A DNA stretch of 64,000 nt from Barthelona sp. PCE. Lineage: Eukaryota > Metamonada: BaSk clade. Positions 10,501-21,600 of the stretch are shown one piece after another. The stretch's first letter is position 1; every line of letters begins with the position of its first letter. The DNA lies in the NCBI GenBank assembly GCA_040285745.1, contig JAUFOR010000002.1, forward strand, positions 620,001 through 684,000, in the 5' to 3' direction. The notes under the pieces were generated by a model, which was not told the DNA's origin, searched no databases, and worked only from the letters and a program-made list of their open reading frames with translations. The position numbers and the translations under genes are program-made.

Positions 10501-12051
10501 TACAAAGTCAAGAACGAAGCGATAGTTTTAAATCCAACTGAGTTCACTATTGAACAGCTGAGACACAGTATTTTCACAGCACTGGAGAACGAGATGAATT
10601 TCACCGATTATAACGGGTTTTCACTTGAGATTGATGATTTCTTGCAGAATTCAAAACTTGGCTTTGTAGCAGATTTCAAATTACTGTTATACGTACTCCG
10701 TGTGTTATTGAATAACGCTGTCTCTTACACATCAAGTGGAGTAATTGATTTGGGAATCTCATTCATATCAGATCAGAACGAGGAATCCCTGGAAGGTTAT
10801 GGTGTACTAGAGTTTGTTGTTAAAGACTCTGGAGTGGGTATGTCGAATGATGAACTCCGTTCTCTCGCAACCTTCACAGAATCCCACGATATCTCATCGA
10901 ACACAGGTTCTTCGGGTGTGTCTGTCTTTTTGGCACACCATATTGTTTCAATGTTGAAGGGTACAATCGCCGCATCGTCAACGCAGGAGGATGGATCAAA
11001 GTTCACAGTACAAATCCCTGTGGAGGTTATCCGTAACACAGAGGCGCATCAGATGGGAGCTGGACGGCTCATGGAAGGACTGGCCCGAAGCAATGAAGTA
11101 TTCTTTATTCACGTTATTCATCCAACGGAGCGTGTTCGAAAAACCATTGAGACCATTTGTCATGAAGCAGGTCACTGCACATCGTGTTTTTCGTCCATTA
11201 AGGAAACTATTGACATGCTCATGGGCAGCTCATTCCCTTTTAATGTTCCAGAGACTCTCAAATCTGATGAGGGATTGGACATCAGGAATTTACGACACAT
11301 ACTCTTGTTCCACATTCGTAATGTTGATGAAGATAAATTTTCGATGCAGAGAATAACAAGATACCAGCCTCATGACAATCAGATCCCTATTAATGGCATC
11401 ATTCTACTGAAGAACGAGACTCAATCTGATGAAATAGCAAATCCCGTGAGGAACACATTGCCCACAGTGATCTTTTCGGTTCCTTTCTCTCCTTCAAAAA
11501 TAAGGCTTCTTCCAACGGTCTACGAGAAGGCTGAGGAGTATGTGAGATCAAGTCACCTTAATATTAATTTGGTTCTAGAGGCGCAACAGAAGTGCAGAGC
11601 AATTTTTGCTGACGATCAAACAATTCCTTTACATATTCGTAAGTATGAGTCCATGGGTATTGAGTGTCATGTAGTTCAAGACGGTCAACAGCTACTGGAA
11701 GAAATCACAAAACGACCGCCTGGATTCTTCAATATCGCTATTGTGGATCTGTACATGCCTGTTCTTACGGGAATCGGTGCGATCAAGAAGATCAGAGAGT
11801 GGGAGCAGGAGAACAACTTAGAAAGTTTGGCTATCATCTGTCTTACATCAAGCCAGAAACCTGTTGAGTACTTTAAGGATGTTGGTTTTACTTCCAAGCT
11901 TACTAAACCTGCTCCTATCAGTGTGATCGTTGAAAATATCGAGGAATATACGGGTTTTGAGATCATAACAAGAAGACACGAGCCAATCAAGGAAGATGAA
12001 GAAGTCACAATGGAAGCAGTTGAAGAGCCAGAGATGTCGCTTTCGCTTTAG
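7567..12051 (+). CDS. Multi-PAS hybrid sensor histidine kinase
   Basis: 1494 residues. At least five PAS-like modules start near residues 139, 254, 558, 678 and 790; the last two are clearest (GRIHECNASFCLLLGFTR, GSIVYCNENAKKMTGY). A dimerisation/phosphoacceptor region follows with an H-box, LHQFTQPLQDL (His about 932). The HATPase domain has an N-box LLNNAVSYT, G1 VVKDSGVGMS and a G2-like GSSGVSVFLAHHIV. A degenerate receiver-like stretch lies near 1165-1300. The C-terminal receiver is canonical: ADDQ, phospho-Asp in VDLYMPVLTG (about 1394), LTSS and KLTKP. By family knowledge, such enzymes autophosphorylate on His and transfer to the receiver Asp. No membrane segment is seen, so a cytosolic sensor is inferred. 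The start may instead be the internal MREALFALL. It meets the convergent RING gene with one base between stops. Confidence 0.88.
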   Translation: MDCFPSYLYFIAFFDMREALFALLNEVVFFISSETNQIVYHSPNVQSSFPKADLNNLASQFQPTIQQIMPQIESQLLTQGYTQLQQSPVITFRGNFAQSACEFRIVRDQEGYVLVLEKLHFDKHFSRLPLHQENKLISSTFYSPLVANLIIGSRGEIISANQVGLSLLGDCTEANLSQFNLTNLHDCIKDESDVSLHFDWIRSSGGSVVYQTDGLGISMVVSAFESEHEPTCYFFQILPKTTEHALILRSEILRHIVQSLGLNLLVISANGIVLDVSTEASLAMGMARRDVINKPIIDLMIDADGCQKADFRTALNEAEKELLGIRYNTGQPPNTQANGIFTETRTGPQYTNMAFINGVQIRNVRVFPLVVKEMCVYVLVYPPTTQSKAPGIQQHNTSTKRTLALHKYPEETMDFQIDQDIGFFDGFPCVVVLHNTDGVLLKMHASEEMGLPSINILGDYIDNGFNVDPMEVRNITEVDVSLTALSRKTKERGWTRFEELKDELEQNGKSTFQCVLKTINGLVSFEAWSRLIFEGDHPLISTFYVSRESVSDAFSLSTVLGSALDAITEPMFVVDHLGRTYYCNRNGLSMISVLSLDQIVNKPFNDLLSFYGSSCDFSTFQQFADAVRVNNTIKLSVTYSHKQYDAFSTMTHVHDREYFVIMIGAEKYTGDVQFYRYSMHASSASFVWVRNNGRIHECNASFCLLLGFTRPDLLDQDFMSIFENITSVQFSDLWSLRSSFIEVKVVRPDGKALILRIVPTQITCKTRELCLFHVTDVTHYDYLRGQMLMMENTLTHVSDAVLFIDGSGSIVYCNENAKKMTGYMDNSLMDGFPYVRLLHSSDNPIDVDRQWSQRVHMLEAQDGFLHSDVIIHKLDTTTVQVKTMSSFISVGNQKYVVEILRYPHDVVATGMIDSVITEQPSVSLKYLNGVLHQFTQPLQDLVNFVRPETIDVNGNEQQLFLKKICQRFNTAVEHLHLFYKVKNEAIVLNPTEFTIEQLRHSIFTALENEMNFTDYNGFSLEIDDFLQNSKLGFVADFKLLLYVLRVLLNNAVSYTSSGVIDLGISFISDQNEESLEGYGVLEFVVKDSGVGMSNDELRSLATFTESHDISSNTGSSGVSVFLAHHIVSMLKGTIAASSTQEDGSKFTVQIPVEVIRNTEAHQMGAGRLMEGLARSNEVFFIHVIHPTERVRKTIETICHEAGHCTSCFSSIKETIDMLMGSSFPFNVPETLKSDEGLDIRNLRHILLFHIRNVDEDKFSMQRITRYQPHDNQIPINGIILLKNETQSDEIANPVRNTLPTVIFSVPFSPSKIRLLPTVYEKAEEYVRSSHLNINLVLEAQQKCRAIFADDQTIPLHIRKYESMGIECHVVQDGQQLLEEITKRPPGFFNIAIVDLYMPVLTGIGAIKKIREWEQENNLESLAIICLTSSQKPVEYFKDVGFTSKLTKPAPISVIVENIEEYTGFEIITRRHEPIKEDEEVTMEAVEEPEMSLSL

Positions 12052-12052
12052 T

Positions 12053-13567
12053 TTATTCACACAGTAAAGACTTACATTCACCAATAAGTATGCGCAACAT
12101 GATTGGATCATCAACATTTTCCTCCATATCTATCAGAAGTTCAGTGATCAGTGCATTGCGTGCGCGTTGTGTTGAATACGCTTCATTACGGATCTCTGCT
12201 TCGAGATCTAGAGCAGCTTCAAGGAATCGTTCTGTTGCCTCAGTTGCCCTTTCGTTTCCAATATTATTGGGGATGACAGGCTGTCTGGTAGGGAGGGTAG
12301 GAAACTCCCTCGGCTCCCTGGGTTGTTCAACGCGTTGCTGGACTTCAGCATCGGGTTGGGCTTCAACCACAGGCTCTACAGATTCAGGTACACGCTCGAA
12401 AAGCATAGTTTCAAGGTTGAAACGCAGTCTAACTCTTGGTTCGTTTCTAATATTTTGCAACACTGTCTCTATATTTTCCGGAGCAGCAGTCTCAGGCTCA
12501 GGTTCGTTCTGTTCCAATACGTTTGCACGACACATGGGACATGTTTGTTGAACCGAGAACCATGATTGTAAGCAATCGCGGTGGAAAACGTGTGAACAGC
12601 TGAGTTGAGCTCCATTCTCTGTATCATCGATTGCTGTTTGACATATACAGCACTGTTCTCCTACACTTTCTTGCCCTATGGGACGCATTATCTCTCTTCT
12701 CTTCTTGAGTGTTTTGATGTAAGAATTAAGACGTTTGGTAGATGTGATAAGGGCTTTAGCCATCTGGACGGTCTTGATAAACCAAAACGTGCTAAAATCA
12801 AAGACTCTACCTATCTTGAACATCGGCCGAACAATAAAACCTGATATGTGTCCTACAAATCCGGCCAGTGATGCCGCGACCTCAAGAACGAGTGAAATTA
12901 CCGGCTTATGCTCAAATGCGCCTCCGTAAACATATTTATCAATAAGGTTAACATCATAACGTAACATTATAATTATTAAACCTGTTTGTTTAACCAAAAC
13001 ATCGATTGCGAAAATAAAAAGCAAAGGCTGGCCATGTTTCATGACTTGGAACAAAGAACTGAATTCTGGACCCTTGAGGAATGTAGAAAAAAGTGTGTAG
13101 ACCAAGAACATTAGCACAATTGAGGCGTGGAAGCGGACATGCTGGGCCTTTGAATCTTCTCTTGAGTCGAAAACTTCAATTCTAACCTTAAAAAGATTGT
13201 ATAAGTATAATAAGTACAACCAAACTATGCAGAGGAATCCAATTCTCATATTTAAGTTCCTGTATACGTACGAGAACTCCATCATGAGCTCCGGTACCAT
13301 GGAAAGCATACGTTCTGCAATCATCTCAGATTCAACTGAAAGTAACTTTCCTAACAATATCCCCTTAAAAACAACCATGAAAATGACTGCATACGTGATC
13401 AGTATGTTGATAGAAATGACCTTACCCCAACTAGAAGTCGAGAAGAGCATTATCATGTTGAAAAAATCTGTTGAAACCTTGCTATATTTGTAAACAAGCG
13501 CTCCAAATGCGACCGTGGATATGATGCCCCATGCTGCCAGTGTTGGGAATCGTTTATTCCTGGCCAT
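12053..13567 (-). CDS. Multi-spanning membrane RING-H2 E3 ubiquitin ligase (Hrd1/gp78-like)
   Basis: 504 residues from an ATG at 13567. The N-terminal ~280 residues hold about six hydrophobic spans, for example AWGIISTVAFGALVYKY, VISINILITYAVIFMVVF, IGFLCIVWLYLLYLY and GQPLLFIFAIDVLV. A RING-H2 finger follows near 304-345: CCICQTAIDD, then CSHVFHRDC, then CPMC, giving the C-x2-C, C-x-H-x2-H-x2-C, C-x2-C pattern. The tail is Glu/Pro-rich and then helical. Membrane domain followed by RING is the plan of Hrd1/synoviolin and gp78, which ubiquitinate misfolded ER proteins during ER-associated degradation. Which of the two it matches cannot be settled by eye, and no clear CUE domain is seen. Its stop lies one base from that of the convergent histidine kinase. 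Confidence 0.82.
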   Translation of the reverse strand: MARNKRFPTLAAWGIISTVAFGALVYKYSKVSTDFFNMIMLFSTSSWGKVISINILITYAVIFMVVFKGILLGKLLSVESEMIAERMLSMVPELMMEFSYVYRNLNMRIGFLCIVWLYLLYLYNLFKVRIEVFDSREDSKAQHVRFHASIVLMFLVYTLFSTFLKGPEFSSLFQVMKHGQPLLFIFAIDVLVKQTGLIIIMLRYDVNLIDKYVYGGAFEHKPVISLVLEVAASLAGFVGHISGFIVRPMFKIGRVFDFSTFWFIKTVQMAKALITSTKRLNSYIKTLKKRREIMRPIGQESVGEQCCICQTAIDDTENGAQLSCSHVFHRDCLQSWFSVQQTCPMCRANVLEQNEPEPETAAPENIETVLQNIRNEPRVRLRFNLETMLFERVPESVEPVVEAQPDAEVQQRVEQPREPREFPTLPTRQPVIPNNIGNERATEATERFLEAALDLEAEIRNEAYSTQRARNALITELLIDMEENVDDPIMLRILIGECKSLLCE

Positions 13568-13742
13568 TTTGTGTGAAATGGGAATTCTTTGTTTTAGCGA
13601 ATTTTTTATTGTGGTGATGATGACAACTTCATCAAAAGAATATATGGGGCGACATCATCCAAGAAATTTTAGTGCAGTGGCAAGCGGAATTTGTATTCGA
13701 ATTTTTCACTTCATTTTATATTTAAGTGGGCATATATAAGCA

Positions 13743-15074
13743 ATGCGAGAAATTGAACGTCAGTTTGACTTATCAGAAGAAGAAAAAGTGCTATTTGAGG
13801 CATTGATCCAGACAAAGACTCATTTCGAACTGGAAACAGTAATACGTGTAGCAGGCGGATGGGTTAGGGATAAGCTTCTCAATCGGGTTAACAAATACGA
13901 TGTAGACCTTGCTTTGAGTGATATTTCCGGACAGGAGTTTGCTAACAAATTTGTTGAGTATTTATCAGAATTTCATCCAAATGAACGTCAGAAATTCAAT
14001 GTTATCAAAGCAAACCCAGATCAATCCAAGCACTTGGAGACTGCTACAGGAATTTTTTTTGGAATCGATGTAGATTTTGTTTGTCTACGTAATGAAGAGT
14101 ACACCAGCAACTCAAGAATACCAGTAACCACACCTGGTACAGCTAGTTCAGATGCTTTACGAAGAGATCTTACGATTAATTCACTTTTTTATAACATTGA
14201 ATCTGATACAGTGGAAGATTACTCTGAGATGGGCCTTCAGGATCTTGAGATAGGCATCGTGCGCACCCCCCTTGACCCAGTCGTGACGTTTAACGATGAT
14301 CCGTTGAGGATTTTAAGGAGTATTCGATTTGCTTGTAGACTCGATTTCGACATAGACCCTTGTTTACTAGATGCTGCAAAACAGGATGAGATCAGAGACG
14401 GTTTCATGAACAAGATATCAAAAGAACGAGTCTTTAAAGAAATTTCAGAAGCATTCATCACTAACGCAATTGTGCTGCTTGAGGTTTTGGTTGAAATTAA
14501 TTATTTACCCATTGTTTTTGGAGTGGAAATCGACGGAAAGGGCTTCTATCGATTGTATAATAACCTGAAGGTGATTTCTAGTGATGGTGACATTACCAAG
14601 CAGGAGAAGGATAGTATTTTAATGACTTATCTATCTTTTATCTATCTGGGGTTCGACGGGGATATTAAGAAGTACCTACCTGTTCCGAAAACATATATTA
14701 AGATGATTAAAAAAGTGAATGATATCAACTCCTCAGTTTGGAGTCATCATTCTATGCGTCAGACGATTGGGCAGATCTTGCACATTGCAGGGGAGTTCGG
14801 GTACTACGCTATTGCAGTGCTTAATGCGGTAAAAGATATGGAGATGTCAATGACAGAATGCCTTGCTTTTGTTGAAGAAGAGGATCTGGAGTATTGCATG
14901 ACTTTGAAGCCTAAAGTCAATGGTAACGAGTTGATAAATCGTTTTAACCGTCGTAGAGGACGTTGGATGAAGGAATGTTTAGATTTGTCTATTATGTGGC
15001 AAATTGATGATCCAAACGTTGAAAAAGAAGAGCTCTTTGTTAGATTTGATGAGTACCTGAGCAAACAACAGTAA
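13743..15074 (+). CDS. CCA-adding enzyme (tRNA nucleotidyltransferase, class II)
   Basis: 443 residues. It adds or repairs the 3' CCA of tRNAs. The class II nucleotidyltransferase motifs are present in order: VAGGWVRDKLL (motif A, near 36-46), YDVDLALSD with the metal-binding Asp pair (near 52), the RRDLTINSLFY motif (near 139), and DDPLRILRSIRFACRL followed by SKERVFKEISEAF, the motif D/E region that templates nucleotide choice. The length fits eukaryotic and bacterial class II enzymes. The C-terminal helical body carries no extra domain. No obvious mitochondrial presequence precedes the first motif. Only 41 bases separate it from the next plus-strand gene, so a shared or very short regulatory region is likely. 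Confidence 0.92.
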   Translation: MREIERQFDLSEEEKVLFEALIQTKTHFELETVIRVAGGWVRDKLLNRVNKYDVDLALSDISGQEFANKFVEYLSEFHPNERQKFNVIKANPDQSKHLETATGIFFGIDVDFVCLRNEEYTSNSRIPVTTPGTASSDALRRDLTINSLFYNIESDTVEDYSEMGLQDLEIGIVRTPLDPVVTFNDDPLRILRSIRFACRLDFDIDPCLLDAAKQDEIRDGFMNKISKERVFKEISEAFITNAIVLLEVLVEINYLPIVFGVEIDGKGFYRLYNNLKVISSDGDITKQEKDSILMTYLSFIYLGFDGDIKKYLPVPKTYIKMIKKVNDINSSVWSHHSMRQTIGQILHIAGEFGYYAIAVLNAVKDMEMSMTECLAFVEEEDLEYCMTLKPKVNGNELINRFNRRRGRWMKECLDLSIMWQIDDPNVEKEELFVRFDEYLSKQQ

Positions 15075-15115
15075 AGTATTGCGTTATTTTTTATCTTAGT
15101 TTTCTAACTTCATAT

Positions 15116-15658
15116 ATGTTTGGACTCGAACAGACTGACCAAAAGGAGTTTGGCGGAGGGGTTACCCTTGAAAAATACAGCAATGACAATTCTTGCTGGA
15201 TATTGGTTCACAAACCCATTGTTGTGAACTGGCGGGGCTATTTCTTTCAACTAGTCGTAATGCTGCTACTCAGTATTGCCTTGCCACGTAACATATTATC
15301 CTACATTGCGTCTGTGATGATTATTGCGCTTCATTTTCTTATTTTCAAGCATAAGTACTTAAGATCCACGTACGAGGCTATTGAATTCATCAGCGACTAC
15401 CGTTTACAGGTGTGGAACTTTAAGACAAAGCAGAACATAGACAGTAGGTCAGGAAGCATTGTTGGATCAATAGATATTGAGAAGAATCCCATCTCTGTGC
15501 AAGTTACCGAGTGCCTCATCATGTTTGACTATCATTATATTATGCAATTTATCTCTAACAATAGAATTCTATCTGTTTTTACTGAAACAAAGCCTCCTAA
15601 AGAGTGTGTGATGTATGCCACCGAGTTGATACAAGAAGAGCTCGATGCTAGATTATAG
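15116..15658 (+). CDS. PIG-H-like GPI-GlcNAc transferase subunit
   Basis: 180 residues, close to the usual size of PIG-H. Two adjacent hydrophobic stretches near residues 42-80 (GYFFQLVVMLLLSIALP and YIASVMIIALHFLIF) could form the membrane hairpin of PIG-H, an accessory subunit of the ER complex that begins GPI-anchor synthesis. The C-terminal half, with EAIEFISDYRLQVWNFKT, NPISVQVTECLIMFDYHYI and a final TKPPKECVMYATELIQEEL helix, follows the layout of the PIG-H domain. The match is by pattern only; another small ER hairpin protein is possible. Its TAG stop (15656-15658) directly follows, on the plus strand, the TTA that is the TAA stop of the convergent BEACH gene, so the two coding regions overlap by six bases. 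Confidence 0.5.
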   Translation: MFGLEQTDQKEFGGGVTLEKYSNDNSCWILVHKPIVVNWRGYFFQLVVMLLLSIALPRNILSYIASVMIIALHFLIFKHKYLRSTYEAIEFISDYRLQVWNFKTKQNIDSRSGSIVGSIDIEKNPISVQVTECLIMFDYHYIMQFISNNRILSVFTETKPPKECVMYATELIQEELDARL

Positions 15659-18600
15659 AACATACTTTCTGTCGAACTGACGCATAACGCGACGACGAAT
15701 GCTACCTTTCTCCACGTGGTTCGTTTCTAACTGGAATTCAAGCATAACACTCTTCGTAAAGCATCGGACGAGGCGGTTCTGATGGATTGAAATGTAATTA
15801 ATCCAATGATCCCCCATTAACTGAGTGCCCAAGTTAAATATAAACAATTCTTGCAGTTTTTCAGTGGAGTACACAGCAATGCGGCCTGTTTTCGTACCCG
15901 TTACAATGATATCATAGTCTTCCACGTTTGTGTCGAAGTCATGCACCATTGCAAAAGAGTAAATGTGGGTACTGATGGTTTTGATGTGGCGAAGGTTGAG
16001 GGATAACAACGTTAGCGATGATTGCTCGCCGAGCTTCGTAACAACGACGATATCACCATTTCGTTGACACACATCAATACATGTTACAGTGAAATCCACC
16101 AACTGTGCTGTTGTAAATGATAAGAAACGATGTAACTGAGACAGCTGAGTTTGTTTAACCAGCTTAAACGTATTGAAATCGATTGTTGACAATAAACCAT
16201 CAGCGCAAACAACAATAAGCAAGTCCCAGTCGGTAACGTGCTTAACCCCCACGATTTCGCTGTCAAAGTACATTGACTGCAATAAGATGGTCTCCAATGT
16301 TTTGGTGTTGAAGTTATACTTATGCAGCATCATTTTAGTCATTGCTATAATGTATTCGCTGATGTAAAGTACTTTCTCTAAGTTGGCCCTGACCACCTTC
16401 AGCAGAGTTCTATCAGTAACAACGTTTGCTTTAGTATCGCAGTTAACGAGCCATAATAATCCTTGTTCAACAACAAGGTGAGAAAATGCGTTTTCATCAT
16501 GCGAAATAATTTGATGCGTTTTGTTTGAGTATCTGTAAACACTCTTCAAAAATCGGATATTGCACTTGTAATACTGTGGATAAAGTAAAGCATTTAGACT
16601 GTTCTCTTTGCTAAAATGTTTGGGAACCACTGATTGACGCCTCACAGGTTTATCAAAGATTTTTTTAGGCACTGTGCCATAGTTATTGCTTTCGTGATGC
16701 ATTATTTCGCGGATGCCCTCATCTTTTGCAACATCATCAATGTCAAAGTCGTCGTAGCATATTGGATGGTAAATGTTAATGTTCTTCTTGGCATTTTGCC
16801 CTCTGGAATTAACGCCAAAGATGAGGTCAAGCCACGGGCTCAAGTCAAGACAGTTGAGCAGCTGTGCATGTCGAGACACAAACAATCTGGAGTTGTTTTC
16901 ACTCCAAAGCGGTAGTTCCACATCAAATGAATAATTACTGTTTTTAACGTCAAAAATGACACTGTTAAAGTTCATGAGCACTTCTGGGTTGTAGAAAAGC
17001 AGCGGGTCTGCTTCAAACATCCCGTGCTTTGCTGCCGTCGTCAGTCGCCGTACTGAATTCAGTTGTCTGCTTGGGGCGTCCAATTTCCCGCCTTGGAACA
17101 TGATCTGATCATCAATGAATGGGAGCATTCTGCCGTAGTAATGAAGAAGGAGAGAAGAAGGACAGTAGCAGTTAGAGAAGTAATAGCTGTCAAACTCTGA
17201 GGGAACTTGATAGTTGATCATCTCTCCTCTAATATCCCAGTTCCACTCCCATACATTGGGCTCGTGTGTGATCGCGCCCATCACCTTTGTCATCTCTCTC
17301 AGTTCATTGGTATCGATAGCATTTGATAAAACCACAGGGAAGACAAAACCACGCCCACGATCCATAAAACTTCGTTCTGAACGTCTGTTGTAAACCATAA
17401 GGCTGTTGAAATTACTCTTCTCCTCGGTCTGGACTGGCTTCTTTCGTATCATAAATATGCTCAGTTTGCTAATTGTGGTAAAAGCTTCCCGACCAGCATC
17501 ATAAAAACTCAACAGTAATGAATATCCACTGGTAAAAAATACCTCAAAAGCAGTGTTCCGCGACTGATAGCGTCGTGGTTCCACAGTCTTCACATCATCT
17601 TTGGTGAACAACGAGCAGTGGCCGAGTGTAGAAAGGCTAAGATCATTCGGAATGAACATAAACTCCTCATCATTGGCAAATAGTGTACCACAAATAGAAC
17701 GGTGCCTCATGATGACTGTTGCCTTGATGACCTCATGTTCAAAGCGAAGAGAAATTTTCTTCAAATTCAGAGCTATATCCGGTAACTCTTTTGTATGCTT
17801 TATGTCTATGGGGTCCGTCATCAACTCTGGCTGGCGTAAAAATGGTGTTACAGCTGGCGACAGTGTCGCAAAAAACCGCTGAAAAGTGCCACTATGTTTT
17901 GATAGCGGTAACAACTCCCATTGTGGTGTAGGGTAGAATCTATTTGCATCGTTATAAACCAAAAAAGAGTTCTTGACCGATGAAAAGAGACTAGAGAGGC
18001 CACGCATTTGATGCACAGTGCGTAACACCGTTGGATCACAAATAGGGCTTGCATTCATAATTTGTGCCAAACATAAATCCAGAATCCTTTGTTGTTTAGC
18101 GTTCCAAACTTTCTGATACGACTCTGTTCCCTCTGTGAGGTACAGGGCGTTTGTTTCACTGAGGAGTACTTCGTGTTCAAAGACATCCAGCCAGTCCTTT
18201 GCAATACTGCGAAAATCACAGAATAGCTCATCTGTAAGGAATATGGACTTGATGTCAGGCTCTTCAGTTGAGTGCATGTGGCTTCTCGCCAATTCAGAGT
18301 CATCAGGAAAATCGTTTGGTACACGGAAATTCAGATGCGAACCAAGATTGAAATGAAGTATACTGCTTGGGATCATTACTTTTTTTAGTCCTTGATTTCT
18401 TTTTTTAACTCGTTGTAAGGGTCTTATTCTAGTTTTAGCAGTTGGAAATGCAAATTTCTTCTTAAAATTACGTAATATCAATTTTGCAACATCTTTAGAA
18501 GTTGACCTTGCTAATGATTTTTTAAATTTGCTCTCGTTGAATAGTTGAATTACCAACGTCCAAATTGATGAAATGTTCTGATAACAATATGTATGTATCT

Positions 18601-21600
18601 TCTCATCACGATCAGTATCTTTAATACTCTCGAATAATGGTTTAATGATTAAATCAAAAAAATCTATAGGAATATTCTTGGAAAATACTAACTTGTATTT
18701 CTTTGCTAAAAAAAACGTTTGTTTCAGCGTAATATCCTCACGTGCTCCCAAATCATCCATGAATTCCATTAACTCATAACTCTCAAAAATTCCTTTATCA
18801 AACAAAATGTCTACATGACTGAAAAAAATGTCAATAATCTGCTGTGTCTTCAGCTTTCGATTCTCTAATTTATCCCTACCGAGCTTGGTGAGGGTATAGT
18901 AACTCTTTGCCAGAATACACTCCATAAAATAGAGGAAAGCCTTGAGGAACTCTGTTAATTCACTTATCATTTTGAAAAAAACCGAAGCTTTGCTAAAAAG
19001 ACGTTTGATCAGCTTGCGAACAGATAGTTTTATGTTGAAATTGTTCTCTAAATCAAAGAAATCTTGTTGTTGAACAATATACAAGTTTAGAAAAATTATC
19101 TTCTTCAGTATTGTCAGAATACTGAGCAGTTGATTGTTTTTAGTGAGCTCATTGCTCCAACTTTGACTGGGGTCTATATCTGTATTGTTATTGGGAAATA
19201 CTTTCGGTTTCCTAAATGGATATATGTGCGTCTTTGCAACTTCGTTGGCAATGTTATGTTTGAGTAGGTCAATCACGTTATGTTGGATTAGGTGGATCAA
19301 CGCATCACAGAAATCACAATAATTATAAGGAGCATTTGCAACATTATGATATAAAAAGTCATAAAAGCCCAATTCAACTTTCGTTGCATCATTTGGTGTA
19401 TTAATCTGCTCAAATAGTGTCCTGGTCACTAAAGCCAATAATGTATGAACGTTTTTAATGGATAACAAGAACGATTTCCGCTCTGGTCGCAATACTGAGT
19501 GAATAATAATATCAAACAGTTTTCTCACGATAGAATTCGTAAAGGTACGCGTGAAGGTGCACACAGTCGTTGTCAGATGGAAATAATCAAAGAAATGATC
19601 GAGCCATTCATCAATTGAATCAAATGTGGTGATTGCAAGATCTACAATGCTACATAGCATTTCAAAGTGGAAGCAGAGAGTGCTGTCGATGCTAAGAATC
19701 TGCATTAATCGAGAATTTTCAGAATTTGAATCTGATAATTGATACAGTTCAAAAATGATGTCATATGCTCTCATAACAGAGAAGATCAAGTTCTTGATGC
19801 ATTTGAGCTTGAAGATAGAGAAGTTCTGCTTACTTAATGATATCAAAGGTGTATTATTATCCATTATAGAAAAATGCTCAAATTTTAGAAGAATGCATGA
19901 TCGAATAATTAAGGATAGATAACAGTCGAGGTAGTACTCAAACTTACACTGATCATTAATAGAAATCCGAAGATAGACCATTTGTGTTGAAAAAAGATTA
20001 TAATACAAATCTAAAATATCAAAATCAAGCTTAATTGCCTTATCCTCATTTTCACTCTTATTCTCTACCTGTTGTGGCTTGTAGCCTGAAACCTTCCCTA
20101 ATCCACCAAGAATCTCGTTCAATTCTTTTGCAAAAATAGGAAAATCTTCGCTCTTATTTTCAAGACAGTTAATACAAAACATGTTTATGAAATCTTTGGT
20201 TATAAACACGTTTTTCGTTATTTTGTCCAAAAGACTAATATAATCACCAAGAGTAAATGCAGCAATGAACTCTGGTTTAAGAAAGAGAGCTATCTTTGCA
20301 TATTCTCCCTGTACGTACATGTTTTCACGAAGACAATTGATGAAAATATGATTGTACAATAATGATATTTGTTCTTCATTCAAGAATTTTCTTTTTTCTG
20401 ATAAAATTGATCGCAAATTATTTAAAAAAACATAGCGGAAAAAATGAAATCCAAACCTACTACTCTGACGAATGGTATACTTTGATAAAATCGACGAAGT
20501 AAAGAGATTTTCATTCTCAAGGATTTCAATCATGAAACATTCATCAGGGTGTTCTATTTCCAAAACAACAGTCATATCAGTGAGAAATTGGAGAATTCTT
20601 GTTAAATTCTTGAGCGTCTTGGGGAAGAAACGGCGTACAAAGAATATTAGACTTTTGGCTACATGTGGATGAACATGGGTCACAGTACCACTGGTAAACC
20701 CTTGTAAGATGGGCAAAATAACGTCTTCGTTTCTTAACTTTGTTGAAACTGTGCTGCTAAGTAAAGTAAAAATGGTTAAACTGTTGAAAAATCCAATACG
20801 GTGTGTAAAGATAGTGCTTGAGTAATCCAAATCGTCTAGGAGTGTTGTGCAGCTGAGCAAATAAGAGGAAGAGAAAAAAGTGTTCATAAGCTCAATGTTG
20901 ATAGATGAACTGTGAGTGGAAAGCCTTAGTAACTCTTTTTTCACATTACATTCCATATCACAAAGTCTTTCTAGCGTTTCAAGAGTGTAGTTTATACCCA
21001 AGATCGACAAGAAACACTGAAGATGATCTAATGTAAGGTCAAAAACACCTTTTCTGTCAGCAGTAATTGGGAATAACATTTCAGACATTATGTGACGATT
21101 ATTATCACGCAATAAATGATCCTTCACTTCAGGCAAGCGGAACAATAGCTCTAAACATCTATATGATGTGATATCATTGGAGTTAACATACAATAAATGT
21201 AATACTGTTGACAAATTACTGATTATGAATGATACATCAAAGAAACCTAGCATATCAACGACGTGTGCGTCCTTGTTGTCCAAGCAATGCACTGTGTCAT
21301 CTTTCTTACCCTGAAACATGGAATTGACAGAATTAACCAGCAATGATTGGTTCTTAATGAAGAAGAGTAATGTGAAACTTCGAGGGATATTAAGAAAGTT
21401 GCTGAGGTACATGTCGTTCATATCACTTAGCTTTAGACAGTAATCAAGTGAGAAATCAGGACTAATCAAAAGATTTTTCAATAACCACCTTTTTTCTACA
21501 TTATCATTTGTATGCTCTGGTAATACAGGATATATATTCGGATTAATTGTGATCTCAGTGCTGTTGTTGATGCTGTGATGCGTTGCTATATGTGGATCGT

